Below, piece by piece: positions 9,325-18,586 of a stretch of DNA of 64,000 bases (position 1 is its first letter; every line of letters starts with the position of its first letter). The DNA is from Pantoea latae (lineage in GTDB: Bacteria > Pseudomonadota > Gammaproteobacteria > Enterobacterales > Enterobacteriaceae). Made by a program: the position numbers and the translations under genes. The stretch is from positions 248,001 to 312,000 of the forward strand of contig NZ_MWUE01000004.1 in the NCBI RefSeq assembly GCF_002077695.1. Reading direction: 5' to 3'. A model generated the notes under the pieces. That model was not told the origin of the DNA, did no database searches, and worked only from the letters and a program-made list of their open reading frames with translations.

Positions 9325-9618
9325 ATGATGCTGCTGGTTCCCGATTTTTCCTGGCGCGAGTTAGCGCTGCTTGCCCTTTTTCTCCTGCTTCTCTATCGCT
9401 ACACCTCGCTGACGCTGGCGATTGCGCTGATGGCGCTGGGCCTGATGGCGCTGGCGCTGCTGCCCGCCGATCTCTGGCCAAGCCTGCTGTCGCTGGGAAC
9501 GATCGGCGTCGGACTCGGCGTGCTGGCGCACCACTGTCAGCAGCGCCAGGCGACGCTGCGCCGTCAGGCGCGCAGGCCGCGCAGCTATACCCGGCCGCAC
9601 GATGAGTTCCGTACTTAA
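9325..9618 (+). CDS. Small hydrophobic membrane protein, unknown
   Basis: A 97-residue protein. Two to three hydrophobic stretches (LALLALFLLLLY, ALMALGLMALALL, LLSLGTIGVGLGVLA) are followed by a basic arginine-rich tail (RRQARRPRSYTRP), giving positive-inside topology. GGAGG at 9317-9321 supports the start at 9325 or the adjacent ATG at 9328. I do not recognise the family. It stands alone between two divergent/convergent neighbours. Coding potential rests on the ribosome site and the orderly membrane-protein composition. Confidence 0.6.
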   Translation: MMLLVPDFSWRELALLALFLLLLYRYTSLTLAIALMALGLMALALLPADLWPSLLSLGTIGVGLGVLAHHCQQRQATLRRQARRPRSYTRPHDEFRT

Positions 9619-9702
9619 CGCCGGGTTATCTTTTGCAACGCGGCGCGGTTAAGCCGCGCTGCAGCGGCGCCTGCATTACGCCAGTAAACCGTTAAGAAGA
9701 CG

Positions 9703-10575
9703 TTAAGGTTGCCGCCCCATGCGCAGCATGGCGCGGTGATAAGCGCCGCGCGTAATCGACCAGCGCAGGGTTTTCGCCAGCAGCCGCATCTCGGCGTCGA
9801 GCAGCGCGCGCGACAGCGCACCGATCTGCTGTCCCGACATCGCCTGCGCCCAGTCGGGCAGCAGCGCCATACCTGACCTCAGCATCACATGCATCGCCGG
9901 TTTCGCCTGCCACGTCGGCGCGGGTGCCTCGCGCAGCAGCCGCGTGACCTCGGCGGTGCGCGCATCAAAGCGCAGCTCGCCGCGCATGTCATGCAGATAG
10001 CGCGCCACCGCCGCGACGCTTTTCGGCACCTCTGTTGCCCCCAGCGCCTCGGCGATCAGCGCCGCCTCCTGATAGTAGCGATCCTGCTCCGCCAGGCTGA
10101 GCCGTGGATTTTTAAAGCGCAAATGGGCGGCGAGAAAGGCGCTGGTTTCGGCGACGTGCACCCAGGTGAGCAGATGTGGATCGCTGGCGGCATAGGGCTG
10201 GCCGTAGTTGTCGACGCCGCTGACGCGCAGATGGATCTTTTTGACCCGCTCAATCAGCAGGCTGGCGTCGTGGCGATTGCCAAAGGTGGTGACGGCGATG
10301 AACTGACTGGTGCGGCGCAGGCGGCCGAGCATATCCTGGCGAAAGTTAGAGTGATCCCAGACCCCCGCCAGCGCGGAAGGGTGCAGCATCTGCAGCAGCA
10401 AGGCGCTGATGCCGCCGCACAGCATCGAGGGAAAGTCGCCGTGCACGCGCCAGATGACGCTGTCCGGGCCGAACAGGCCGGGATCGCCAGGCGGCTGCGA
10501 GATGTCAAATTCATTGAGCGCCAGGCCGTTAACGCGAAAAACCTGATTCTGAATACGATTGCGAATGGTGTTCAC
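9703..10575 (-). CDS. DUF2236 (MpaB / latex-oxygenase-like) protein
   Basis: A 290-residue member of the DUF2236 family, related to the fungal MpaB oxygenase and the rubber oxygenase Lcp, which are haem proteins. Family landmarks are FGPDSVIWRVHGDFPSML near the start, LLLQMLHPSALAGVWDHSNF, and HLLTWVHVAETSAFL. The conserved histidines in these motifs are candidate metal or haem ligands. No signal peptide is present. It lies 53 bases downstream of bglX on the same strand with a hairpin between them. The substrate is unknown; the oxygenase role is by family analogy. Confidence 0.82.
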   Translation of the reverse strand: MNTIRNRIQNQVFRVNGLALNEFDISQPPGDPGLFGPDSVIWRVHGDFPSMLCGGISALLLQMLHPSALAGVWDHSNFRQDMLGRLRRTSQFIAVTTFGNRHDASLLIERVKKIHLRVSGVDNYGQPYAASDPHLLTWVHVAETSAFLAAHLRFKNPRLSLAEQDRYYQEAALIAEALGATEVPKSVAAVARYLHDMRGELRFDARTAEVTRLLREAPAPTWQAKPAMHVMLRSGMALLPDWAQAMSGQQIGALSRALLDAEMRLLAKTLRWSITRGAYHRAMLRMGRQP

Positions 10576-10588
10576 AGCGGGGACCTCG

Positions 10589-10614
10589 TTCTCCCGGCGG
10601 CTGCGCCGGGAGAA
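10589..10614. other. Strong intergenic hairpin between bglX and the DUF2236 gene
   Basis: An 11-base perfect stem (TTCTCCCGGCG paired with 10604-10614) encloses the loop GCTG. There is no T-run on either side. It may be a processing/stabilising hairpin or an attenuator separating bglX from the downstream gene, rather than a classical terminator. Confidence 0.6.
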
Positions 10615-10628
10615 GACAGGGTGTGGGG

Positions 10629-12926
10629 TTACAGATAATCGAACTGCGCGCGCTGGGTGCGTACCGAATCCAGCCCAATCATCACGTTAAACGTGCCTGG
10701 CTCCGCCACCTGCTGCATCTGCTGGTTCCAGAACTTTAGCGCGTCCACGTCGATCTTAAAGCTGACCGTCTGCGACTCGCCCGCTTTCAGCATGATGCGC
10801 TTAAAGCCGCGCAGGTCGCGCACTGGACGACTGACAGAGGCGACCGGATCGTTAAGATACATCTGCACCACCGTCGCGCCGTCGCGATCGCCGGTGTTGG
10901 TCACCGTGACGCTCGCCTCAACCGTGCCGTTGCGCGGCATGGTTTTCGCCGACATTTTCACCGGCGAGACGCTGAAGCGGGTGTAGCTCAGCCCATAGCC
11001 AAACGGGTAGAGCGGGCCGTTCACCGTATCATAGTAGTGCGAGGTGTATTTGTTCGGTTTGGCGTAGTTATAGGGACGTCCGGTCGGCAGATGGTTGTAG
11101 TAGAGCGGGATCTGACCCACCGAGCGCGGGAAGGTGATCGGCAGCTTGCCGGACGGGTTGTAGTCGCCGAACAGCACGTCGGCGATGGCGTTGCCCCCTT
11201 CCGTTCCGCTGAACCAGGTTTCCACCAGCGCGTCCGCCATGCGATCTTCGTTGACCAGCGTCAGCGGCCGCCCGTTCATCAGCACGATCACCAGCGGTTT
11301 GCCGGTGGCCTTCAGCGCCGCCAGCAGCTTCTGCTGGCTGGCCGGAATAGTGAGTTCGCTGCGGCTGGAGGCCTCATGCGCCATCCCCTGCGCTTCGCCG
11401 ACCGCTGCGACCACCACGTCCGCCTGCTTCGCCTTCTCCACCGCCTCGTCGATCATCGCCTGCGGCGTGCGCGCGTCGACCGACACCGCCTGCTCGTAGA
11501 GATTAAGGAAGTCCTGAATGCCTTTGTTGTCGCTGATATTGGCGCCTTTGGCGTAGAGCAGCGTCGCTTTGCCCGCCGTGGCGTTGCGCATGCCCTGCAG
11601 CAGGCTCACCGACTGTTTCGCCACGCCCGCCGCCGACCAGCTGCCCATGATGTCGCGCTGGCTGTCGGCCAGTGGGCCAATCAGTGCGATGGTACCGGCG
11701 CGCTTCAGCGGCAGGGTTTCCAGACGGTTTTTCAGCAGCACAATGCTTTTGCGCGCCACGTCGCGCGCGTCGGCGCGATGCAGACGGCTTTCCGCATTGG
11801 TATCCTGCGGGTCGCTTTCTTTCGGGCCGAGGTGGCTGTAGGGATCGTTAAACAGCCCCATATCATATTTGACGTTGAGCACATGACGCGCCGCGTCGTC
11901 GATCTCCGCCATGCTTACCGCACCGCGCTTCACCAGCCCCGGCAGATATTTGCTGTAGTACTCGTCGCTCATGCTCATGTCGATGCCCGACTTCAGGGCG
12001 ACGCGCACCGCATCCTCGGGATCGCTCGCCACGCCGTGCTTGAGCAGCTCTTTGATGGCGCCGTGATCGCTGATGGTGATGCCTTTGAATTTCCACTCGT
12101 CGCGCAGCACCGTTTTCAGCAGCCAGCCGTCGGCGGTGGCTGGCACGCCGTTGAGCGAGTTAAGCGCCACCATTACGCCGCCGCTGCCCGCGTCCAGCGA
12201 GGCTTTATAGGGCGGCAGATAGTCCTGAAACAGGCGCTGCGAACTCATGTCCACCGTATTGTAGTCGCGGCCGCCCTCGATGCCGCCATAGGCGGCGAAG
12301 TGCTTGACGCTGGTCATTACCGCATAGCGATCGGCGGCGCTTTTGCCCTGCATCGCCTTCACCATGGTGCTGCCCATCTGCGAGGAGAGCCAGGTGTCTT
12401 CGCCGAACCCTTCGGAGATGCGGCCCCAGCGCGGCTCGCGGCTGACGTCCACCATCGGCGCCCAGGTCATGTTCAGCCCGTCGTCGGCGGCTTCATAGGC
12501 GGAGACGCGCCCGACTGCGCTGACGGCGTCGAGATCCCAGCTCGACGCGAGGCCAAGGGGAATAGGGAAAATGGTGCGCTGGCCGTGCACCACGTCATAG
12601 GCGAAAAAGAGCGGGATCTTCAGGCGGCTGAGCTGCATCACCTGATCCTGCATGGCGCGAATATCCTGACGCGTTACGGTGTTGAAGATGGCGCCGACCT
12701 GCCCTTTGTGGATCATGTCGCGAATCGCTTCTTTCGGGTTATCCGGCCCGACGCTGATCAGCCTGAGCTGGCCTATTTTTTCATCCAGCGTCATCTGGCT
12801 AAGCAGTTGGTTAACAAAGGCGTCGCGCGCCTGCGCGTTCATCGGATGAGGGCCGATTAGCTCCTCAGCCAGCGCGGGTTGCAGCGCGAGGGAGACAGCG
12901 AGACTAACAGAGTAAATCCATTTCAT
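10629..12926 (-). CDS. bglX: Periplasmic beta-glucosidase BglX (GH3)
   Basis: Exported glycoside hydrolase family 3 enzyme that removes glucose from beta-glucosides in the periplasm. The start MKWIYSVSLA gives exactly 765 residues, the length of E. coli BglX, with a signal peptide ending ALQPALA. Domains are a TIM barrel (about 25-370) with the catalytic Asp287 in ITISDHGAI, an alpha/beta sandwich (about 400-620), and a C-terminal fibronectin-III-like domain. Family stretches DNPKEAIRDMI and YNPSGKLPITFPRSVGQ are intact. It diverges from dld across 157 bases. Confidence 0.96.
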   Translation of the reverse strand: MKWIYSVSLAVSLALQPALAEELIGPHPMNAQARDAFVNQLLSQMTLDEKIGQLRLISVGPDNPKEAIRDMIHKGQVGAIFNTVTRQDIRAMQDQVMQLSRLKIPLFFAYDVVHGQRTIFPIPLGLASSWDLDAVSAVGRVSAYEAADDGLNMTWAPMVDVSREPRWGRISEGFGEDTWLSSQMGSTMVKAMQGKSAADRYAVMTSVKHFAAYGGIEGGRDYNTVDMSSQRLFQDYLPPYKASLDAGSGGVMVALNSLNGVPATADGWLLKTVLRDEWKFKGITISDHGAIKELLKHGVASDPEDAVRVALKSGIDMSMSDEYYSKYLPGLVKRGAVSMAEIDDAARHVLNVKYDMGLFNDPYSHLGPKESDPQDTNAESRLHRADARDVARKSIVLLKNRLETLPLKRAGTIALIGPLADSQRDIMGSWSAAGVAKQSVSLLQGMRNATAGKATLLYAKGANISDNKGIQDFLNLYEQAVSVDARTPQAMIDEAVEKAKQADVVVAAVGEAQGMAHEASSRSELTIPASQQKLLAALKATGKPLVIVLMNGRPLTLVNEDRMADALVETWFSGTEGGNAIADVLFGDYNPSGKLPITFPRSVGQIPLYYNHLPTGRPYNYAKPNKYTSHYYDTVNGPLYPFGYGLSYTRFSVSPVKMSAKTMPRNGTVEASVTVTNTGDRDGATVVQMYLNDPVASVSRPVRDLRGFKRIMLKAGESQTVSFKIDVDALKFWNQQMQQVAEPGTFNVMIGLDSVRTQRAQFDYL

Positions 12927-13083
12927 CAGGTCGGGTTCTCTTAAGTAACTGCGCAATATCGAATTAACAGGCGGCAGTGTGCCACAAGTTGAGAATAGCA
13001 GGTAGCCGTCAGCGTCACACTGCGCCCCGCTTTTCCCTGACGTGCTACAGTAAGGGCGCCATGTTATGACAAGGGAGTTGCAC

Positions 13084-14781
13084 ATGATCCATTCCGCTTT
13101 ACTTGCCGACCTGCGCCGCCACGTTGGCGCCTCCCATCTGCTGACCGATCCGGCGCAGACCGCCCGCTACCGCAAAGGCTTTCGCTCCGGCGAGGGCGAC
13201 GCGCTGGCGGTGGCGTTTCCCGGCACGCTGCTGGAGCTGTGGCGGCTGCTGCAGACGCTGGTGAGCGCCGACGCCATTATTCTGATGCAGGCGGCCAACA
13301 CCGGCCTGACGGAAGGATCGACGCCCAGCGGCAGCGATTACGATCGGCCAGTGGTGATTATCAGCACGCGGCGTCTCGATAAGCTGCAGCTGATCGACGA
13401 CGGCAGGCAGGTGCTCGCTTTCCCAGGCAGCACCCTGTATCAGCTGGAGAAAACGCTGAAGCCGCTCAATCGCGAACCCCATTCGGTGATCGGCTCCTCC
13501 TGCATCGGCGCCTCGGTGCTGGGCGGCATCTGCAATAATTCCGGCGGCTCGCTGATTAAACGCGGTCCCGCCTACAGCGAGATGGCGCTGTTCGCCCAGG
13601 TGGATGACACGGGCAAGCTGAAGCTGGTGAACCATCTCGGCATCGATCTCGGCGCCTCGCCGGAAGAGATACTGGGACGGCTGGACGACGAGCGCTGGCG
13701 CGCGGAGGATGTGCAGCACGACGAACGTCACGCTTCCGATCCCGACTACGCCGATCGCGTGCGACACGTCGACGCCGATACCCCGGCGCGCTTCAACGCC
13801 GATGCGCGTCGGCTGTTCGAGGCCTCTGGCTGTGCTGGCAAGCTGGCGGTGTTCGCGGTGCGGCTGGATACCTTCCCCTGCGAGCCGCAGCAGCAGGTGT
13901 TCTATATCGGCACCAACGATCCCGCGGTGCTGAGCGAGATCCGCCGCCATATTCTCGCCCACTTCACTCACCTGCCGGTGGCGGGCGAATATATGCATCG
14001 CGATATCTATGACATCGCCGAAGTCTACGGCAAAGACACCTTTCTGATGATCGACAAACTCGGCACCGACAAGATGCCGCTGTTTTTCACGCTAAAAGGC
14101 CGCGTCGACGGCTGGCTGGCGAAGCTGAGCTTTGTCAAGCCGCACTTTACCGATCGCCTGCTGCAGCGCCTCAGCGCCCTGTTCCCGGCGCATCTGCCGA
14201 CGCGCATGAAGCAGTATCGCGACAGGTATGCCCATCATCTGCTGCTGAAGATGTCCGGCGCGGGCGTGGACGAAGCGCGCGACTATCTGAAGGATTATTT
14301 CCGCGAAGGCGGCGGCGAGTTTTTCGAGTGCGAAGGCAAAGAAGGGGCGCACGCCTTTCTGCATCGCTTCGCGGCGGCGGGTGCGGCGGTGCGCTATCAC
14401 GCGGTGCACGCCGACGAGGTCGAAGAGATTCTGGCGCTCGATATTGCCCTGCGCCGCAACGATCGCGACTGGTTTGAAACCCTGCCGCCGGAGATTACCC
14501 AGTCGCTGAGCCATCGCCTCTATTACGGCCACTTTTTCTGCCACGTTTTCCATCAGGATTACATTGTGAAAAAAGGGGTGGACGCCCATGCGCTGAAGGC
14601 GCAGATGCTGGCGATTCTGGAGGCGCGCGGCGCGGAGTATCCGGCGGAGCATAACGTCGGCCATCTCTATCGGGCGAAGCCGCAGCTGGCGGACTTCTAT
14701 CGCCAGCTCGACCCGACCAATACGTTTAATCCAGGGATTGGCAAAACCAGCAAGCAGAAAGGCTGGGCGGTGAAGGCGTAA
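13084..14781 (+). CDS. dld: Quinone-dependent D-lactate dehydrogenase
   Basis: Peripheral inner-membrane flavoprotein (565 aa; E. coli 571) that oxidises D-lactate to pyruvate and feeds the quinone pool. The FAD-binding PCMH domain is recognised by MQAANTGLTEGSTP and the run HSVIGSSCIGASVLGGICN. The C-terminal half has the membrane-binding and cap regions, including FLMIDKLGTDKMP and YYGHFFCHVFHQDYIVKKG. The start at 13084 is preceded by AGGGAG; the ATG at 13066 lies upstream of that site and is rejected. bglX-dld-pbpG order follows E. coli. Confidence 0.96.
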   Translation: MIHSALLADLRRHVGASHLLTDPAQTARYRKGFRSGEGDALAVAFPGTLLELWRLLQTLVSADAIILMQAANTGLTEGSTPSGSDYDRPVVIISTRRLDKLQLIDDGRQVLAFPGSTLYQLEKTLKPLNREPHSVIGSSCIGASVLGGICNNSGGSLIKRGPAYSEMALFAQVDDTGKLKLVNHLGIDLGASPEEILGRLDDERWRAEDVQHDERHASDPDYADRVRHVDADTPARFNADARRLFEASGCAGKLAVFAVRLDTFPCEPQQQVFYIGTNDPAVLSEIRRHILAHFTHLPVAGEYMHRDIYDIAEVYGKDTFLMIDKLGTDKMPLFFTLKGRVDGWLAKLSFVKPHFTDRLLQRLSALFPAHLPTRMKQYRDRYAHHLLLKMSGAGVDEARDYLKDYFREGGGEFFECEGKEGAHAFLHRFAAAGAAVRYHAVHADEVEEILALDIALRRNDRDWFETLPPEITQSLSHRLYYGHFFCHVFHQDYIVKKGVDAHALKAQMLAILEARGAEYPAEHNVGHLYRAKPQLADFYRQLDPTNTFNPGIGKTSKQKGWAVKA

Positions 14782-14821
14782 GAAAGCGGCGCTTTCAGGT
14801 GAGGATGTCCTGACAGGCAAT

Positions 14822-14850
14822 GCGGATGACGGTCATATCCCGTCATCCGC
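14822..14850. terminator. Long hairpin between convergent dld and mechanosensitive-channel genes
   Basis: GCGGATGACGG (14822-14832) pairs perfectly with 14840-14850 around a seven-base loop. It lacks a proper T-run, so it is either a weak two-way terminator or a REP-like palindrome. Confidence 0.6.
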
Positions 14851-14857
14851 GTCGGGC

Positions 14858-17296
14858 TTAAGGCAGCGGATCGGCCGCCTGCTCCGCCATCTGCTGGCGG
14901 CGCTCGATAATCATGGTCTGCGGCGTCGACAGCACGATGCCCTCTTTGCGCAGGCGCGTCAGAATATCGAACAGCAGATCGCTTTTCGCGCCGGAAATCT
15001 GGCGCTGGCTGGCGACGTTGCCGGTGACGCTCAGCACGATGCCCTGCGACGTCAGATCCTTAAAGGAGACCGACGGCTCCGGCGTGTCGAGAATACGTTC
15101 GTTCTCGTTATAGACCTCCAGCAGCAGCTCGCGCACCCGCACCGGATCGATATTGAGCGGGAAGGTCAGCGTAATCGTCACCACGCCCTGCGCGTTGCCC
15201 ATGGTGGCGTTGCGCACGTTCTGCGAGATAAACTGCGAGTTCGGCACGATCACCGTCGACTTGTCGCCCAGCTGGATCTCGGTGGCGCGCACGTTGATGC
15301 GGCGGATATCTCCCTCGATGCCGCTGATGGTCACCAGATCGCCCACCTTCACCGGACGTTCGGTCAGCAGGATCAGACCAGAGATAAAGTTCTTCACAAT
15401 CTCCTGCAGGCCAAAACCGATACCGACCGACAGCGCGCTGACAATCCACGCCAGCTTGTTCCACTGCAGGCCCATAATCGACAGCGTCAGCAGGATCACC
15501 AGCACATAGCCGATATTGCTGAACAGCGTCACCAGCGACACGCGCATACCGGCGTCCATGGTGGTCTTCGGCAGGAAATCGTTGTCGAGCCAGCGGCGCA
15601 CGGCGCGCAGCACATAGATGCCCACCACCAGACAGATAATGGCGTTAACCATATGCGCCGGCACGATATTGAGCGACTCCAGCCCTTTGCCGCCCCAGAA
15701 CTCAATCGCCTTCTGCAGCAGCTCAATCGGCGTTGACGAGGCGAAGGTGCCGTTAAGCAGCGCCAGCGCCACAAAGCCGATCAGCAGGGTTTTGCCCAGC
15801 GCCGCCAGCAGCGTCGCCGCCTGCTGCAAATGGCGCTCGTCGATATTGAGCGAGGTCTGCAGGCGTCGGCCGGTCAGGCTGTTGACGGAAAAGAGGCTTT
15901 CGCAGCCGTCGTTAACCAGATGGCTAAGGAAGTAGAACGAGCCGAACAGAATGCCGCACCACACCACCTCGTAGCTCAGGAAGCGCGCCAGGGTGACGTA
16001 GCCGATGATCAGCGACAGCAGAATAGCGACCGCCGTCAGCGTCAGCGCCATCTGGATCAGCCCCACCAGCGTCGAGCGCACCTCCGGCGCGCTCCCTTCC
16101 TGCACCATGCGACGCCGCACGCGGTTGGTGCGCATGCTGATCGCCAGCGCGGTGCTGCCGATCAGTAGCGCCGTCAGGCCGTTGGCGAAAATCGTGGTGT
16201 TCAGGCTGGTGCCGACGGTGTAGTTGAAGTTCTCTACCGTCTGGAAGATAAACACCAGCGCGGCGGTGATCGGCGGGAACGGCTTCAGCGCCAGCGCCAC
16301 CTCGTTAGAGATGGCGGGCAGACGCCAGCTTGGACGACGCGTCGAGAGAAAAGCGCGACCGAGGCCGGCGATCAGGCCGCAGAAGACGCTAAGCTTCACC
16401 AGGCTGACCACAAAATCCTGCACGTCGCCGGAAACCTCATCGCGGCGAGCAAACGCCAGCGCGGTGAAGTTAAAGGTCAGCACCACCGCCGCCAGCGTGG
16501 TCAGGGCGATGGCCGCGGCGAGGAAGCTGCGGCGCAGCCGCCCTTCCGGCATCTTATGAATGCTGATCCAGGCGAGAAACTCTTCGCTGTAGCGGCGCCC
16601 CAGCGTCATTACCAGCATCGCCGCCAGCAGCCAGGCGATAGTGCCGAAGCGGTAGCCCGGCTCCCACGACAGCGCGGCGGTGTCTTTCAGGTCCTGCAGA
16701 AAATCGTCGATCTTCTCGTTATCGAGATCCTGCTTCACAAACAGCGGTGCCCAGAAGCGCGGGCCGAGAATACTGCCGGAGTTAAGCGCCAGCTGGGTTT
16801 TCATCAGATCGCGCCGCAGGTTGGTGATCTGCGACGAAAGCATCAGCGCGCTATTTTTGATGCCGTCCGCCTGCTTGATCTGGTCGTCCAGCTTGCCTTT
16901 TTGCGCCTCCAGCGAGCTGCGTTTTCGCGTCACTTCCGGCGTCTCTTTCACGCCGCTGTCTGCTTTGGGCGCCGGGCCCAGCACCGCCAGCTGCGCGTCG
17001 AGCTGCTGACGCTGCGGCTGAAGCGCCTGCGCCAGCGTATCGGCGTTGCCCGACAGCTCCAGCGCCATCTCATTCAGCTGCGTCAGCTGGTTTTCGTTGG
17101 TCTGCCCCGACACCTGACCTTTGATCTTGTCGAGGACCTTCTGCATTTTCGGCAGTTCAACCGCCGCGTTCACTTTGGGCGCGGCGTCGGTTTGCTGCGC
17201 GGCATCGGTTGCCGCGTCGTCTGCCTGACTCACGGCGGGGAACAGCGCCGCCGTCAACAGCAGCAGCAGCGGGAAAAAGAGGCGTAACCTATACAT
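14858..17296 (-). CDS. DUF3772-containing MscS-family mechanosensitive channel
   Basis: A large MscS-type channel (812 aa). A signal peptide (MYRLRLFFPLLLLLTAALFPAVSQA) precedes a periplasmic, coiled-coil-like DUF3772 region (about 45-190). About ten membrane helices follow, then the conserved MscS pore and cytoplasmic domain (GIGFGLQEIVKNFISGLILL, ERPVKVGDLVTI, VIVPNSQFISQNV). By family it is a tension-gated osmotic release valve with a periplasmic regulatory module, similar in plan to MscK/MscM/YbiO but not any of these. It is inserted between dld and pbpG, which are adjacent in E. coli. The start at 17296 was chosen over 17317 for the signal peptide. Confidence 0.88.
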   Translation of the reverse strand: MYRLRLFFPLLLLLTAALFPAVSQADDAATDAAQQTDAAPKVNAAVELPKMQKVLDKIKGQVSGQTNENQLTQLNEMALELSGNADTLAQALQPQRQQLDAQLAVLGPAPKADSGVKETPEVTRKRSSLEAQKGKLDDQIKQADGIKNSALMLSSQITNLRRDLMKTQLALNSGSILGPRFWAPLFVKQDLDNEKIDDFLQDLKDTAALSWEPGYRFGTIAWLLAAMLVMTLGRRYSEEFLAWISIHKMPEGRLRRSFLAAAIALTTLAAVVLTFNFTALAFARRDEVSGDVQDFVVSLVKLSVFCGLIAGLGRAFLSTRRPSWRLPAISNEVALALKPFPPITAALVFIFQTVENFNYTVGTSLNTTIFANGLTALLIGSTALAISMRTNRVRRRMVQEGSAPEVRSTLVGLIQMALTLTAVAILLSLIIGYVTLARFLSYEVVWCGILFGSFYFLSHLVNDGCESLFSVNSLTGRRLQTSLNIDERHLQQAATLLAALGKTLLIGFVALALLNGTFASSTPIELLQKAIEFWGGKGLESLNIVPAHMVNAIICLVVGIYVLRAVRRWLDNDFLPKTTMDAGMRVSLVTLFSNIGYVLVILLTLSIMGLQWNKLAWIVSALSVGIGFGLQEIVKNFISGLILLTERPVKVGDLVTISGIEGDIRRINVRATEIQLGDKSTVIVPNSQFISQNVRNATMGNAQGVVTITLTFPLNIDPVRVRELLLEVYNENERILDTPEPSVSFKDLTSQGIVLSVTGNVASQRQISGAKSDLLFDILTRLRKEGIVLSTPQTMIIERRQQMAEQAADPLP

Positions 17297-17405
17297 AAGC
17301 GTGGGATTCCAGCACAAATTCAGGCGATCAGTTATCGCATTGGCGCGTAGTTTAGGGCCAGGCGCACCGGGAAACTATAGGAATGCTGGCCGTTCTCAGC
17401 GAGTG

Positions 17406-17433
17406 AAACAAGGCGTCCGCGCGGGCGGACGCC
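17406..17433 (-). terminator. Terminator downstream of pbpG
   Basis: A nine-base stem, GGCGTCCGC (17412-17420) with 17425-17433, encloses a four-base loop. On the minus strand it is followed by TTGTTT. Confidence 0.7.
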
Positions 17434-17443
17434 GGTAACAGGG

Positions 17444-18391
17444 TTATTCGACCACCGCCGCGCCGTGGACGTTATTCACCACCAGCCCCGCCTTCTGCTT
17501 TTTATAGGCCAGCGCCGCCGCCGGCACCGGCGCAGCCTTGCCGGTTTCCAGCCAGTCGCGCAGACGGTTGGCGTCGGCGAAATGGGTATATTTGCCGAAC
17601 GCGTCCAGCACCACCAGCGCCACCGGCCGGTTATTGATCGTGGTGCGCATCGCCAGGCAGTGGCCCGCCTCGTCGGTGTAGCCGGTTTTGGTCAGCTGAA
17701 TGCGCCAGTCGCTTTTATAGACCAGATGGTTGGTGTTGCGGAACGGCAGCGCGTAGCTCGGATGGGTAAAGACGGCGGTCTCTTCTTTGGTGGTGCTCAG
17801 CTGGCCGAGCAGCGGATAGTCGCGCGTGGCGCGCAGCAGCTTAACCAGATCCTCCGCGCTGGAGACGTTTTGCGTCGACAGGCCGGTCGGCTCGACGTAG
17901 CGCGTGTGGGTCATGCCCAGCGCGCGCGCTTTGGCGTTCATGGCGCGAATAAAGGCGTCGTAGCCACCGGGATAGTGATGCGCCAGGCTGGCCGCCGCGC
18001 GGTTCTCCGACGACATCAGCGCCAGCAGCATCATATTGCGGCGGCTGATTTCGCTGTTGAGTTTGACGCGGGAGAAGACGCCGCGCATCTCAGGCGTGTG
18101 GCTGATATCCACCGAAATCGGCTCATCCAGCGGCTGCTTCGCATCCAGCGCCACCATCACCGTCATCAGCTTGGTGATCGAGGCGATAGGCCGAACGCGG
18201 TTGGGATGGCTGGAGAAAAGCACTTTCCCCGTATTAAGGTCGACAATCATCGCGCTGCCTGAGGCGATTTGCGGCTCGGCGACCGGCGCCAGCTGAGAAA
18301 GTGAGGTTGCCGCCTGGGCGGGCGCAATGGCCGCCTGGCCGCCGAACAGCAGCGCCAGCGAAAGCAGTGAATAGCGAATGGTTACAGGCAT
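17444..18391 (-). CDS. pbpG: D-alanyl-D-alanine endopeptidase PBP7
   Basis: Periplasmic low-molecular-weight penicillin-binding protein that cleaves D-Ala-mDAP cross-links in peptidoglycan (315 aa; E. coli 310). All three active-site motifs are present: Ser71-x-x-Lys74 (SITK), Ser128-Glu-Asn130 (SEN) and Lys235-Thr-Gly (KTG). The signal peptide runs to about residue 28 (APAQAA). The start [10 protein letters not shown] was chosen because it begins the signal sequence, although its ribosome site is weak. The longer frame would add 14 residues. Confidence 0.95.
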   Translation of the reverse strand: MPVTIRYSLLSLALLFGGQAAIAPAQAATSLSQLAPVAEPQIASGSAMIVDLNTGKVLFSSHPNRVRPIASITKLMTVMVALDAKQPLDEPISVDISHTPEMRGVFSRVKLNSEISRRNMMLLALMSSENRAAASLAHHYPGGYDAFIRAMNAKARALGMTHTRYVEPTGLSTQNVSSAEDLVKLLRATRDYPLLGQLSTTKEETAVFTHPSYALPFRNTNHLVYKSDWRIQLTKTGYTDEAGHCLAMRTTINNRPVALVVLDAFGKYTHFADANRLRDWLETGKAAPVPAAALAYKKQKAGLVVNNVHGAAVVE

Positions 18392-18528
18392 CTTATAAAA
18401 AGACCGATTAAGACAGTACGCCGTGTCAGACACAGGCCGCCCGCCGCAAAGCCAATCACGCGGAGGCTGGCAGGGGCATAATACGCGGAAGCGTAAGAAA
18501 TTTCCTGGTGAGAATGTTTCCGACCGTT

Positions 18529-18566
18529 AAAAAAAAGCGTTCCGCGACGCTAAGCCGGCGGAACGC
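18529..18566 (-). terminator. Rho-independent terminator of yohC
   Basis: GCGTTCCGC (18537-18545) pairs perfectly with 18558-18566 around a 12-base loop. On the minus strand the stem is followed directly by a run of eight T residues. Confidence 0.92.
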
Positions 18567-18586
18567 CTGGTGAGCTGAGCGGCGCG

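Noticed and set aside
11037-12860. Long open frame (607 codons) opposite bglX; similar long antisense frames lie opposite the GH15, rhlE and bioF genes
   Set aside because: They are shadows of GC-rich codon use on the other strand. They are rich in Arg, His, Gln and Ala, have no recognisable domains or ribosome sites, and the opposite genes are certain.
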